From Scylla paramamosain (taxonomy: Eukaryota > Arthropoda > Malacostraca > Decapoda > Portunidae): 64,000 nt of DNA. This document shows positions 1 through 9,343 of the stretch, piece after piece. The notes beneath the pieces are model-generated. The model made no database searches. It saw only the letters and a program-made list of their open reading frames with translations, and was not told where the DNA came from. Made by a program: the position numbers and the translations under genes. The stretch is taken from NCBI RefSeq assembly GCF_035594125.1, contig NC_087151.1, forward strand, positions 21,350,636 through 21,414,635. The letters run 5' to 3'. Positions within the stretch are counted from its first letter, which is position 1, and every line of letters begins with the position of its first letter.

Positions 1-1235
1 GGCTTCTCTGCGTGATATGTTTACCTCCTGAAGGGTTGGACGTCTATGAAAAGACGTGAAAAAGTGCAGGGTGGTATCATCAGCGTAGGAGTGGATAGGA
101 CAAGAAGTTTGGTATAGAAGATCATTAACGAATAATGAGAAGAGAGTGGGTGACAGGACAGAACCCTGAGGAACACCACTGTTAATAGATCTAGGAGAAG
201 AACAGTGACCGTCTACCACAGCAGCAATAGAACAGTCAGAAAGGAAACTTGAAATGAAGTTACAGAGAGAAGGATAGAAACCGTAGGAGGGTAGTTTGGA
301 AATCAAAGCTTTGTGCCAGACTCTATCAAAAGCTTTTGATATGTCCAATGCAACAGTAAAAGTTTCACCAAAATCTCTAAAAGAGGATGACCAATACTCA
401 GTAAGGAAAGCCAGAAGATTACCAGTATGGGTTCCTTGACGGAACCCATACTGGCGATCAGATAGAAGGTTGTGAAGTGATAGATGTTTAAGAATCTTCC
501 TGTTGAGGATAGATTCAAAAACTTTAGATAGGGAGGAAATTAAAGCAATAGGACGGTAGTTTGAGGGATTAGAACGGTCACCCTTTTTAGTAACAGGTTG
601 AATGTAGTCAAACTTCCAGCAAAAAGGAAAGGTAGATGTTGACAGACAGAGCTGAAAGAGTTTGACTAAGCAAGGTGCAAGCACGCAGGTACAGTTTCGG
701 AGAACAATAGGAGGGACCCCATCAGGTCCATAAGCCTTCCGAGGCTTTAGGCCAGCGAGGACATGGAAAACATCATTGCAAAGAATTTTAATAGGTGGAA
801 TGAAGTAGTCAGAGGGTGGAGGAGAGGGAGGAACAAGCCCAGAATCGTCCAAGATAAAGTTTTTAGCATAGGTTTGAGCAAAGAGTTCAGCTTTAGAAAT
901 AGATGTGATAGCAGTGGTGCCATCTGGTTGAAATAGAGTAGGGAAAGAAGAAGAAGCAAAGTTATTGGAGATATTTTTGGCTAGATGCCAGAAATCACGA
1001 GGGGAGTTAGATCTTGAAAGGGTTTGACATTTTCTGTTAATGAAGTAGTTCTTGGCTAGTTGGAGAACAGACTTGGCATGGTTCCGGGCAGAAATATAAA
1101 GTGCATGAGATTCTGGTGATGGAAGACTTAAGTACCTTTTGTGGGCCACCTCTCTATCATGTATAGCACGAGAACAGGCTGTGTTAAACCAAGGTTTAGA
1201 AGGTTTAGGATAAAAAAAAAAGAGTGAGGAATGTA
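1..1235 (-). pseudogene. LINE reverse transcriptase domain, copy 1 (broken)
   Basis: The minus strand encodes recognisable reverse transcriptase blocks: the [11 protein letters not shown] region before the catalytic core, a NYRPIALIS block, a QYGFRQGTH block, a SGVPQGSVLSP block (motif B) and SYADD (motif C, YADD codons at 76-87). The catalytic aspartate pair is therefore present, but the frame is interrupted. An A-rich run near 1211 (nine or more A on the + strand) is longer than in the other copies and shifts the frame, and no reading frame of the expected length remains. In the family this domain copies element RNA into DNA at the target site. The GTH residues in the QYGFRQGTH block are part of the palindromic change described under findings. 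This copy is non-autonomous as it stands. Confidence 0.85.
422..454. repeat. Perfect 14-bp-arm palindrome inside the LINE RT (copy 1)
   Basis: Arms 422-435 and 441-454 are exact inverted repeats around the 5-bp spacer TTGAC. The same site in copies 4 to 7 is only a quasi-palindrome, so the perfect form appears derived. It encodes part of the QYGFRQGTH block. Confidence 0.9.
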
Positions 1236-1500
1236 TGCCCCCATTCCAGACACTATCACCTCTGTACACAAACCTCAGCACACAAAAACGGGTCTCTGAC
1301 ACGGAACCAGTAGTCATTCCAATGAAAATCAGCAAAATACCTCCACACGTCCCCCCAACTAGCAGAGGCAAAACGCCAGAGGCACCTTCGCTTAGGGGGG
1401 ATCATGTGGAGGGATTGGAGTGATAGCTCAATATAAAGATATGAGATTGTGTTCGGAGGAGCCCAACGGAGAAGAAAGGGTGACAGCATAAGCAGAAGGA

Positions 1501-2228
1501 TCAGGAAGGGTGACAGCATAAGCATAAGGTCAGGAAAAGGTCAAGAATGTTGGGCGTATCTCCAAAACGGTCAGGAATACGAGTAGGGTGTTGCACCAAT
1601 TGCTCTAGGTCATGGAGGATAGCAAAGTTGTAGGCTAGTTCACAAGGATGGTCAGTGAAGGGAGAGGAAAGCCAAAGATGGTGGTGAACATTGAAGTGTC
1701 CAAGAATGGATATCTCTGCAAGAGGGAAGAGGGTCAGAATGTGCTCCACTTTGGAAGTTATGTAGTCAAAGAATTTCTTATAGTCAGAGGAGTTAGGTGA
1801 GAGGTATTCAGCACAGATAAATTTAGTAAGAGAGTGACTCTGTAGTCGTAGCCAGATGGTGGAAAACTCGGAAGATTCAAGAGCGTGGGCACGAGAGCAG
1901 GTTAAGTCATTGCGCACAAAAACGCAACATCCAGCTTTGGATTGAAAATGAGGATAGAGAAAGTAGGAGGGAACAGAAAAGGGGCTACTCTCAGTTACCT
2001 CAGACACCTGAATTTCAGTGAGGAAAAGAAGATGAGGTTTTAGAAGAGGAGAGGTGGTGTTCTACAGATTGAAAATTAGATCTTAGACCGCGAATGTTGC
2101 AGAAGTTAATGAAGAAAAAGTTGAGAGGGGTGTCAAGACACTTAGGGTCGTCGACAGAAAGGCAGTCCGACCTAGGGACATTTATGGTCCCCAGATGGGG
2201 ACTCCGAGGCTGGTGTAGGAGTCGCCAT
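1501..2228 (-). pseudogene. LINE apurinic-type endonuclease domain, copy 1 (broken)
   Basis: The reading frame is expected to start at the minus-strand ATG at 2226-2228 (MATPTP...), as in copy 3. Copy 1 lacks four bases near 2193 and is frameshifted there. A 168-codon stretch at 1501-2007 still reads the core of the nuclease: [19 protein letters not shown], the [18 protein letters not shown] region and a block ending in LDLFLT. The GDFN motif, which holds a catalytic/metal-site residue in this nuclease family, reads GHFN here, so the enzyme would probably be inactive even in frame. The stretch ends in an out-of-frame tail at a short tandem duplication (unit copies at 1477-1494 and 1507-1524). 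The same duplication is present in copy 3. Confidence 0.85.
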
Positions 2229-2463
2229 GATGATTTTAAAATTTTTGAGTGAAGGGTGTGTGTGTTATTAGGTGCTTATAGTTTTGTTTGGAGGAAGAGA
2301 GTTGTATTTAGAGGGCAGGCTGTGACTGCCCCCTTGTGTTGTGAGACACAAAGGGAAACGTTCAGTGAGGTCAAAGCTGGGTTTAATGATAAGTTCACAA
2401 CACCCCCTGAACAGTGCTTTAGACCTCACTGGGAGTAATTATCGGCAGGTGTCTACTGCCCCC
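2229..2463 (-). promoter_or_regulatory. LINE 5' leader (probable 5' UTR/internal promoter region), copy 1
   Basis: About 235 bases lie between the start codon of the LINE reading frame and the satellite. They are shared with copy 3 (33908-34147) and absent from the 5'-truncated copies. The segment is less AT-rich than the satellite and has no open frame. LINEs usually carry an internal promoter here. That role is inferred from position, and no specific promoter motif was recognised. Confidence 0.55.
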
Positions 2464-5400
2464 TCCTATACCCATATAGGATGAATTTCATGCTTTAAAG
2501 CTTTTTTTATGCCTAAAACTGAAAAAGACTCAAAAGACTTGTTTTTTGCATTGTCGCATCGTTTTCCCATAGAGGGGGTTTTACAAGCATTTTGGCGTTT
2601 TTTTGCTTAATAATGTGAAAAACATTTAAAATTCACGTTTTTGGTAATGCTCTGTTTCTCCATATAGAGAGCTATTCATACGTTTTAGCGTTTTGATTCC
2701 TAAGTTCAAAAACACTCACAGTACATGTTTCTCGTAATGTCTTTTCGTTTCTCCCTACAGCGTACCTTCCATGCATTTCGACGTTTTTCCACGTACGAAA
2801 ATCTGAAACACTCAAAATATTTGTTTTGAGTAATATTTTTTTAAGTGTTTTCCATAAAAGGTGTTTTGCATGAATTTTAGCGTTCTGGTACATAAACAGC
2901 TTAAAAACACTGAAAAGGGACGTTTTTGGTAATGTTGTTTTGTTTTCCCACATAGGATGCTTTTCATGCTTTTTAGTGTTTTGGTGCCTAGTACGCTCAT
3001 AAACACGAAAAAACACGTTCCTGGAAATCTCGTTTCCTCTGCACACATAAGGTGTTTTGGCATCTATCATTGCGAATTCACACAAAACACAAGTTTCTGG
3101 TAATGTTGTTTTTCTTTTATCGATATAGAGAGCTATTCATGAGTTTTAGGGGTTTGGTAATAAAAAAGCTCAAAAACACTTATAATATACTTTTCTTGTA
3201 ATATGTTTTCGTTTATTCATATAGGGTATTTTGCATGCATTTTCGCGTTATTTTATTTATTTTTTTTTTTGCGTTTTGGTGGCTAACATGCATAAAAACA
3301 CGCAAAAGATATGTTTCTTGGAATATCGTTTCGTTTCCCCCTATAAGTAGCTTCCATACATTATTCTAGGTAACATGCTCAAAAACTCTAGAAATACACG
3401 TTTTTTGTAAAGTTATGCTGTTTCTTCATGAATTTTTTTACATGGTTTACAGCGTTTTCGTACATATCTAGTTTAAAAACATTAAAAAGAGACGTTTTCG
3501 GTAATATTATTTTCTTTTACCATATACGATGCTTTCCATGATTTTTTTTTTTATCGTTTTGGTGCCTAGAAAGCTCATAAAACCCTCTAAAGACACGTTT
3601 CTGAAAATCTCGTTTGCTTTTCCCATACATGATCCTTTGTATACATTTTAGGGTCTTGATACCCGTGAAATATACTCAAAATGCACGTATTTGGTCATGG
3701 TATTGTGTTTCTCCATATAGAATGCTATAGGTTTCATTGTTTAGATACCTATGTAGCTCAAAAACACTTATAATACACGTTTCTCGTAATGTCTTTTCGT
3801 TTCCTCTTACAAGGTATTTTGGATGCATTTTGGAGTTTTTGTACGTAACAAGCCGAAACACACGCAAAAATACTTGTTTTTGGTATTGTTACTATGTTTC
3901 TCCATAAGGTGTGTTTTTGCATTCAAAAGACACTTTTTTGTAAAGTTGTTTGTTACTTCATTTCGTCGGCTTTGCAAGCATTTTTTCGTTTTGGTACGTA
4001 ATAATGGGAAAACACTCAAAATACACGTTTTTGGTAATGTTATTGTTTCTCGATAGAAAATGCTATTCAAGCGTTTTACCATTTTGATAACTAAGAAGCT
4101 CAAAACTCTCAGAATACACGTTTCTCGTTCTCGTTTCACCATATAGAGTGGTTTTCATGCATTTTGTAATTTTTGCACGTAGCAAGCTCAAAAACATTGA
4201 AAATATATGTATTAGGTAAAGTTATAATGTTTCTCCATAAAAAGTTTTGCATGCTTTTCAGCGTTTTGGTACATAAGTAGGTTAGAATATTGTTTTGTTT
4301 TCCCATATGTGGTGTTTTCCATTTATTTATTTATTTGTTTATTTATTTTTACATCGCTTAGATGCCTAGCATGCTTATTAAAACTCAAAATACACGTTTC
4401 TGGAAATTCCGTTCCCTTTCCTCATATGGGGTGCTTTGCATGCATTTTAGTTTTTTGATACTTGACAATGTGAAATACACTCAAAGTTTACGTTTTTTGG
4501 TAATGCTCTTTTGTTTCTCTATATAGAGATTCATGCGTTTTAGTGTTTTAGTAACTAAAATCAAAAAAACGTTTTTGGTAATGTTATTCTGCTTCTCCAT
4601 ATAGAATTTTCATCGTTATCGTTTTGGTACCTATGAAGCTCAAAAACAATTATAATACATATTTCAACTAATGTCTTTTCGTTTCCCCATAGTTGGTAAT
4701 TTCCGTGCATTTTGTCTTTTTTTTTTTTTTTTACGTAACAAGCACAAAAACCCTCGAAACCTTGTTTTTCGTTATTTTATTTCATTTTTGCATTAAGGGT
4801 GTTTTGCACGCATTTTTACGTTTTTCCGTAAGTAGCTCAAAAACATTAAAAAAACGAAACAATTTTGAAAAATGTTTTCTTTTTTCATGCACATTGCTTT
4901 CATGTTTTTCAGCGTTTTGGTGCCAGCACGCTCATAAACACACAAAAGAAGTTTTTTTTTTTTGTAAACCTTGTTTCCTTACTCTATATAGGGTGCTTTT
5001 TACTGATTTTGGCTTTTTGTTTCCTAACAATGTGAGATACACTAAAAAACACACGTTTTTGGTAATGTTGTTCTGATTCTCCATACAGAGTTTTCGAGTT
5101 TTAGTTTCTACAAAGGTTAAAAAGTCTCAAAATGTTTATTTTTTGTAATGTTATTGTGTTTCTCCATAAAAGTTTTTTTTTTTTTGCTTGCGTTTTAGTG
5201 TTTTGGTACGTAAGTAGCTGAAAAATACTTAAAAGACACGTTTTTAGTAATATTGTTTTCTTTTCCCATATAGGATGGTCTTCATGCTTTTTAGCGTTTT
5301 TGCTGCCCAACACACTCATAATCACTCAAAAAAAAAAACGTTTCTGGAAATATATATTTTTTTTCCCCATATAGGTTGCTTTTCATGCATTTTTGCGTTA

Positions 5401-6804
5401 TATTACCAAACAATATGAAACAATTTCAAAATACACGTTATTGGTGATGTTTTTTTGCTCCATATAAGAGTGCTATTTATACGTTTTAGGGTTTCGGTTC
5501 CTAAGAAGCCCAAAAATAATCATAATACATGTTTCTTGTAATGTTTTCTCATTTCCCCATTTAGGGTACTTTGCAGGCATTTTGGCGTTCTTGTACGTAG
5601 AAAGCTGAAAAAACACTAAATATGTTTGTTTTTTGGTAATGTTATTCTATTTTCTCTACAAAGGGTGTTTTGCATCAGTTTTAGCGTTTTGGTAAGTAAT
5701 AAGTTCAAAAACACTCAAAAGACATTTTTCTCGTAATGTTTTGTATTCCCATATGCGGCGATTTCTGTTTTTTTTTTCTTTTTTTTTTTAGGGTTTTGAT
5801 GGCTACAACGCTGTAAAACAGTCAGAAGACACGTTTCTGGTAATGTTATTTCCTTTATCCATATAGGGAACTTTGCATGCTTTTTTTGTGAATTGATACA
5901 TAAAAATGTGAAAAACACTCAAAATACACGTTTTTGTTAATGTTCTTCTGTTTCTCACTATGAAGTACATTAATATGTTTTAGCAATATAGCACCTAAGG
6001 AGCTAAAAAAAAAAAAAAACTCATAATACACGTTTCTAGTGTTTTTTTTTCGTTTTCCATATAGGGTTACTTGCATTCATTTTGGCGTTTTTTGTACGTA
6101 ACTAGCTCAAAAATACTCAAAATACACGCTTCTTCTGAAGTTATACTGTTCTCCATAGAGTTTTTTTTTTTTTTTTACATTTTTGAAAACACTAAAAAGA
6201 GACGTTTTTTTGTAATACTGTTTTGTTTTCTCAAAGTGTGTACTCTCCATGCTTTTTATCGTGTTGTTGCCTAGCTCGCTCTTAAACACGTAAAAGACTC
6301 GTTTGTGGTAATGTCTTTTTATTTCCCCATATAGAAGGGTTTACAAGCATTTTGGCGTTTTGATTGTGAAGTTATACTGTTATATTTTATACTGTTATAC
6401 TGAAATTTTTTATACTGTTATACTGTTATACTGAATTTTTTTTTTTTTTGCATACATTTTTGAAAACACTAAAAGGAGACGTTTTTGGTAATACTGTTAT
6501 TTATTTATTTTTTTTTCAAAGAGTGTACCCTCCATGCTTTTTATCGTGTTGCCTAGCTCGCTCTTAAACACGTAAAAGACACGTTTGTGGTAATGTCTTT
6601 TCGTTTCCCCATATAGCAGGCCTTACAAGCATTTTGGTATTCTTTTTCTCGATATAGAGAGCTATTCATGTGTTGTAACTTTTTGGTACCTTAGAAGCTC
6701 AAAAAAAAAAAAAACACTCGTTATACACGTTTCTCATAATGTCCCTTCGTTTCTCCGTATAAGGTTGTTTGCGTGCAGTTTGTCGTTTTAGCATCTAATG
6801 TGCT
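2464..6804 (+). repeat. 96-bp satellite, five-monomer HOR, block 1
   Basis: Tandem degenerate monomers of about 96 bp fill the block. Each carries a core like GCATGCATTTTGGCG, then GGTACCTAA, a CTCAAAAACACTC segment, ACACGTTTTTGGTAATG and CATATAGGGTGCTTT. Five variants follow in order: A (AACAATGTGAAA), B (AAGAAGCTC...CATAATACACG), C (GTACGTAACAAGCTC), D (GTAAGTAGCTC) and E (GTGCCTAACACGCTCATAAAC). Missing monomers and poly-T tracts are frequent. The short open frames here are by-products of the repeat and I do not call them genes. Confidence 0.92.
6371..6433. repeat. Short TTATACTG minisatellite
   Basis: Several irregular copies of an 8-bp TTATACTG unit sit in one satellite monomer. The duplicated locus near 37741 has only one unit, so the expansion happened after the segmental duplication, or contracted in the other copy. 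Confidence 0.8.
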
Positions 6805-7839
6805 ATGGTTTGAATAATACGATGATTAAGTCTTGCACTTGTTATTTTAACGAACAGCTTGTGGAGTCATCCTCTTTGTTCAACTATCACGCCTTCATTA
6901 AAATATTTACAACAATCCCTCAGGATATAATTGACTCTATTGGTCGCGTCGCCTTCTACAATCGCGATTATGATGGATCAAAAGGCACAATCAATAAATT
7001 TGATGAAGACTATTTCACCGGGGAGAATAAAGTTGAGAAACAAATGATAAAAGATTGTAAAACGCACGGCCTTTCAATGACTTCGCCTTTGTTTTCGAAT
7101 ATATCAAGTCTGAACGCTTACCTGCTTGACTCTGTCGATGTGAGAATTCAATTAGAATTGGCTAACAAAACATGGATTCTTAATTCACACCAAGACGCCA
7201 ACAGTTTCAAATTTAAGCTCGAGATGGCTAAGTTATGGGTTGACCACATCACGCTGCATCCACCCGCCTTAGAATCGTTAAATAACTCCTTGACTCTAAA
7301 TCCAATGCAATACACTTTCAATAGGACACTCAGTAAGACGTATGTGTTAAACGCCAATCAAACATCTTTGATTGCCGAATTACCTTATGCGCAAATCATA
7401 CCTCAAAATTTGACCATGGCAATAGTTGATATAAACAGCTTACAAGGCATAATTGATAAGAATGGTTTATATTTTTTATCACGCTGATCTGTCACATGTA
7501 CATATCACTGTGAATGGGGAGACCATTTATAACGTTCGCAGCTCTTTCCCGCATCACGCGTCAAAATTATTTTACACGACCCTTGAGTCACTAGGATTGG
7601 ACACGCGTAATTCCCTAGCATTTAATGCTTTTAATAAAGGTCGGACAGTATGTTTCCTTAACTTTGTGACAGAGGACGTGCACAATGCCATCCCTCTGGA
7701 TAAATTAGGGAATCTAAGAATTAATCTGTCTTTTGCTAGGGCATGTAATCATAACCGCATCATCATGTTTTTCGCCGACACTACCGGTGTCATAGAAATT
7801 GATCATTATCGTCACGTTCACTGCATTGTCCACGCATAA
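6798..7839 (+). pseudogene. F54H12.2-like (Polinton/adintovirus structural-type) protein, truncated and frameshifted
   Basis: Two overlapping frames, 6798-7487 and about 7453-7839, encode one protein. Recognisable blocks are an N-terminal ESSSLFNYHAFI region, LLDSVDVRIQLELAN, a PMQYTFNRTLSKTYVL region, then LSHVHITVNGETIYNV, NAFNKGRTVCFLNF and LGNLRINLSFARA. These follow the order I know from the F54H12.2-like family, which is carried by Maverick/Polinton elements and adintoviruses and thought to be a virion structural protein. The usual N-terminal part, roughly 100 residues, is missing. The first ATG (6798-6800) lies in the flanking satellite, so it is not the native start. The frame breaks in a T-run at 7472-7477, which appears one base too long. 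The protease pseudogene follows after six bases in the same orientation. A host gene is unlikely. Confidence 0.78.
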
Positions 7840-7845
7840 GCTGTC

Positions 7846-8418
7846 ATGAATGCACGTGAAATACAAGCCGGTCTAGCAGGCATCTTGGGCAATTGAGTTT
7901 ATTTTTTAGGGTGTCACAACCAACACCATGTGAGAGAGCTGATAAATCTTGCCAGAAAACAGGAGAAGCCATGCGTTTTCATTCTAAATACATTGAGTGA
8001 CTCGAAGACCATGGGCCACTGGATTACTGTTTATCTTAATTTTCAAAGTCAGACCATAGGCTATTACGATAGCTGTAACTTACATCCCAAATACAATTCC
8101 GCCGTCTTACATAATTTCATGCAAACTTGTCCACATATGAAAATTAGCACATTAAATTATCGACTTCAGGGGTTGAATTCCCTCGTGTGCGGCATTTATT
8201 GCATGTTCTTTTGCCTTATACTGAGTTGGCATACATTAAAACGTGCCATGTGCATTATTCACACCCGCTTCAAAAAGCATCAATATCTATATAATGACAA
8301 AAAAATTACTCGTATGGCTTACGTAATATTTCGTAAAATGCCACATTGCATGCCTACGTTTTGTCCGGCAGGCAACCGAGCGAGTTGTCATAATATCTGT
8401 AAAATGGTAATAAGGTAG
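7846..8418 (+). pseudogene. Adenovirus-type (Ulp1-like) cysteine protease, one in-frame stop
   Basis: The frame opens at the ATG at 7846 (MNAREIQAGL) and runs to 8418. A single in-frame TGA at 7894-7896 is the only interruption, so the long open part starts at about 7897. The body shows the pattern of the adenain/Ulp1 fold: GHWI (catalytic His), YYDS about 20 residues later (catalytic Asp), RLQG (the oxyanion-hole Gln) and CGIYC (catalytic Cys in the first Cys). All four expected residues are present. In Polintons and adenoviruses this enzyme processes structural precursors during virion maturation. It sits just downstream of a structural-type gene in the same orientation, which fits that role. 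Total length of about 190 codons is normal for the family. Stop apart, it is the best-preserved gene in the fragment. Confidence 0.82.
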
Positions 8419-8536
8419 ATGAGGGAAAAGGGGCGGGGTGTGGGAAAGGGGTCAATATGGGGTAAATGCTGACGGATAAGTGTCACTTCGCCATCGCCTC
8501 TCAACCCAGTTGGACGTCGAGGACTCATCTCCAAGT

Positions 8537-8638
8537 ATGGAGCAAGCTGACAAGCATTTCATCTTGAGAACCTTGGGTAAATATACCATTGCCTTGCATG
8601 CCATCACGCACCTTCGCCATTGTAAATTACATGAATAA
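8537..8638 (+). CDS. Small unrecognised ORF after the protease
   Basis: A 33-codon frame starts at ATG 8537 (MEQADKHFILRTLGKY) and ends at TAA 8636-8638. The reading continues upstream without Met for about 17 codons to a stop near 8485, so the true start is uncertain. Composition looks protein-like rather than satellite-derived, and it is collinear with its neighbours. No family was recognised. It could be the remnant of a larger element gene, or chance. Confidence 0.3.
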   Translation: MEQADKHFILRTLGKYTIALHAITHLRHCKLHE

Positions 8639-8689
8639 GAAGAGGAGGGGAGAAAAACAAACTTTTCCATTGTCCTCATTTTTTTTTTT

Positions 8690-9061
8690 TCTGTTACAGA
8701 ACGTATCTCTTTCCGCTTTGATATCTACCTGGGTGATGTTGGGGGTAAGCTAAGCCGCGCCAATCATGAGGATGTCAATGTGGAGAGAATGTCAGAGCCT
8801 GCAAAGAAGAAATTGATCTTTAGGTATAACGACATGTCACCGATGCCAGCAAGCCCACCTCCTGATGTCCCATCAGGACAGGAGTCGCAGCAGTCGCAGC
8901 AGCAGCCACAACCACAGTGGCAGCCGCTGCAGCAATCGTGACCGCTACCTCCGGAGTCGCTGATGGTGCTGCCTGTCGAAACACAGCCGCGGCAGTCAGA
9001 TGAGTCAGCTGTAGGCGGCAATGAGGATCAGGAGGTGAAGAAGAAGTCGCAGGAAAACTGA
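8690..9061 (+). pseudogene. Unrecognised Polinton-region ORF with Q/P-rich tail and one stop
   Basis: One frame is open from about 8690 to 9061 except for a TGA at 8939-8941. It begins inside TTTTCTGTTACAG, which also looks like a splice acceptor (AG at 8698-8699), and no ATG precedes it. The N-terminal part reads ISFRFDIYLGDVGGK, then KKKLIFRYNDMSPMP. A Gln/Pro-rich linker follows (8873-8938), and past the stop there is a charged C-terminus ending KKKSQEN. A single stop in about 120 codons and the compositional domains suggest a former gene. I do not recognise the family. Collinearity with the protease suggests a minor element gene. Confidence 0.4.
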
Positions 9062-9075
9062 AAAAAAATATATAT

Positions 9076-9241
9076 ATGCCCCCTAACATGCCAGAGGATG
9101 TCAGCACACCAAAACTCCTTAATGCCCCACCTGCCCCTTGTAAGAAGCTGATTCCTAGATTTATTAAAACTACGCCCCGTCATTGACAGCGATGATGATG
9201 ATCTCTTTGCCTTCATTTTGCAACATGTTTTGAATGAATGA
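9076..9241 (+). pseudogene. Small proline-rich/acidic ORF, frameshifted
   Basis: ATG 9076 opens a frame (MPPNMPEDVSTPKLL ... KKLIPRFIKTTPR) that ends in TGA near 9184. From 9179 a second frame continues as VIDSDDDDLFAFILQ and ends at TGA 9239-9241. The basic-to-acidic continuity across the overlap at 9179-9184 suggests one former gene with a frame break there. It lies 14 bases after the preceding frame and just before two poly(A) signals. Family not recognised. Confidence 0.35.
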
Positions 9242-9255
9242 GATGTATTTGTCCT

Positions 9256-9267
9256 AATAAAAATAAA
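9256..9267 (+). terminator. Tandem AATAAA polyadenylation signals
   Basis: AATAAA occurs at 9256-9261 and again at 9262-9267, 15-21 bases after the last small frame and on the same strand. This would be a natural 3' end for the transcript of the fragment. Confidence 0.55.
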
Positions 9268-9295
9268 ATGCCCCATCGATTCTGCATAACCTTTC

Positions 9296-9343
9296 TAATA
9301 ATAATGATGATAGTAATAATAATAATGATAATAATAATAATAA
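9296..9343. repeat. Interrupted (AAT)n/(GAT) microsatellite
   Basis: About 48 bases of AAT units with GAT interruptions separate the coding part of the Polinton-like fragment from the GC-rich stretch that follows. Confidence 0.85.

Larger units (their letters stand above)
1..2463 (-). mobile_element. LINE (non-LTR retrotransposon) copy 1, 3' end outside window
   Basis: On the minus strand the sequence reads, from high to low coordinates, a 5' leader, an endonuclease region and a reverse transcriptase region. The window edge cuts it just past the YADD box. It belongs to the same family as six other copies in the window. The combination of an endonuclease/exonuclease/phosphatase-type nuclease with a YADD reverse transcriptase is typical of Jockey/CR1/L2-type LINEs; the exact clade is not resolved. 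The upstream boundary is where the satellite resumes at about 2464. Copy 3 (30826-34147) matches it closely, including the leader and the satellite beyond, so the two are duplicates rather than independent insertions. Confidence 0.9.
1..6804. repeat. Segmental duplication, left copy (partner 31679-38196)
   Basis: From base 1 the sequence can be followed base by base against 31679 onward: through the LINE, its leader, the satellite junction at about 2464 and more than 4 kb of satellite, to CTAATGTGCT at 6795-6804 and 38187-38196. Similarity is far higher than between satellite repeats elsewhere. Differences are small indels: about 70 bp near 3370-3425 and about 220 bp near 5290-5530 are missing from the right copy, and homopolymer lengths differ. 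The left copy may extend past the window start. Confidence 0.9.

Noticed and set aside
303..518. Frames beginning [11 protein letters not shown] or [11 protein letters not shown] in the LINEs
   Set aside because: They overlap the reverse transcriptase in another frame and recur in each copy only because the DNA is shared.
8622..8699. A 78-bp intron joining the small frame at 8537 to the frame at 8690
   Set aside because: A GT at 8622 and an AG at 8699 exist, but joining them makes a stop codon immediately, so splicing there is not supported.
8764..9276. Minus-strand Cys/Gly- or Ala-rich frames opposite the Polinton-like region
   Set aside because: They mirror the Q/P-rich coding of the + strand; the + frames fit the direction of the neighbouring genes.
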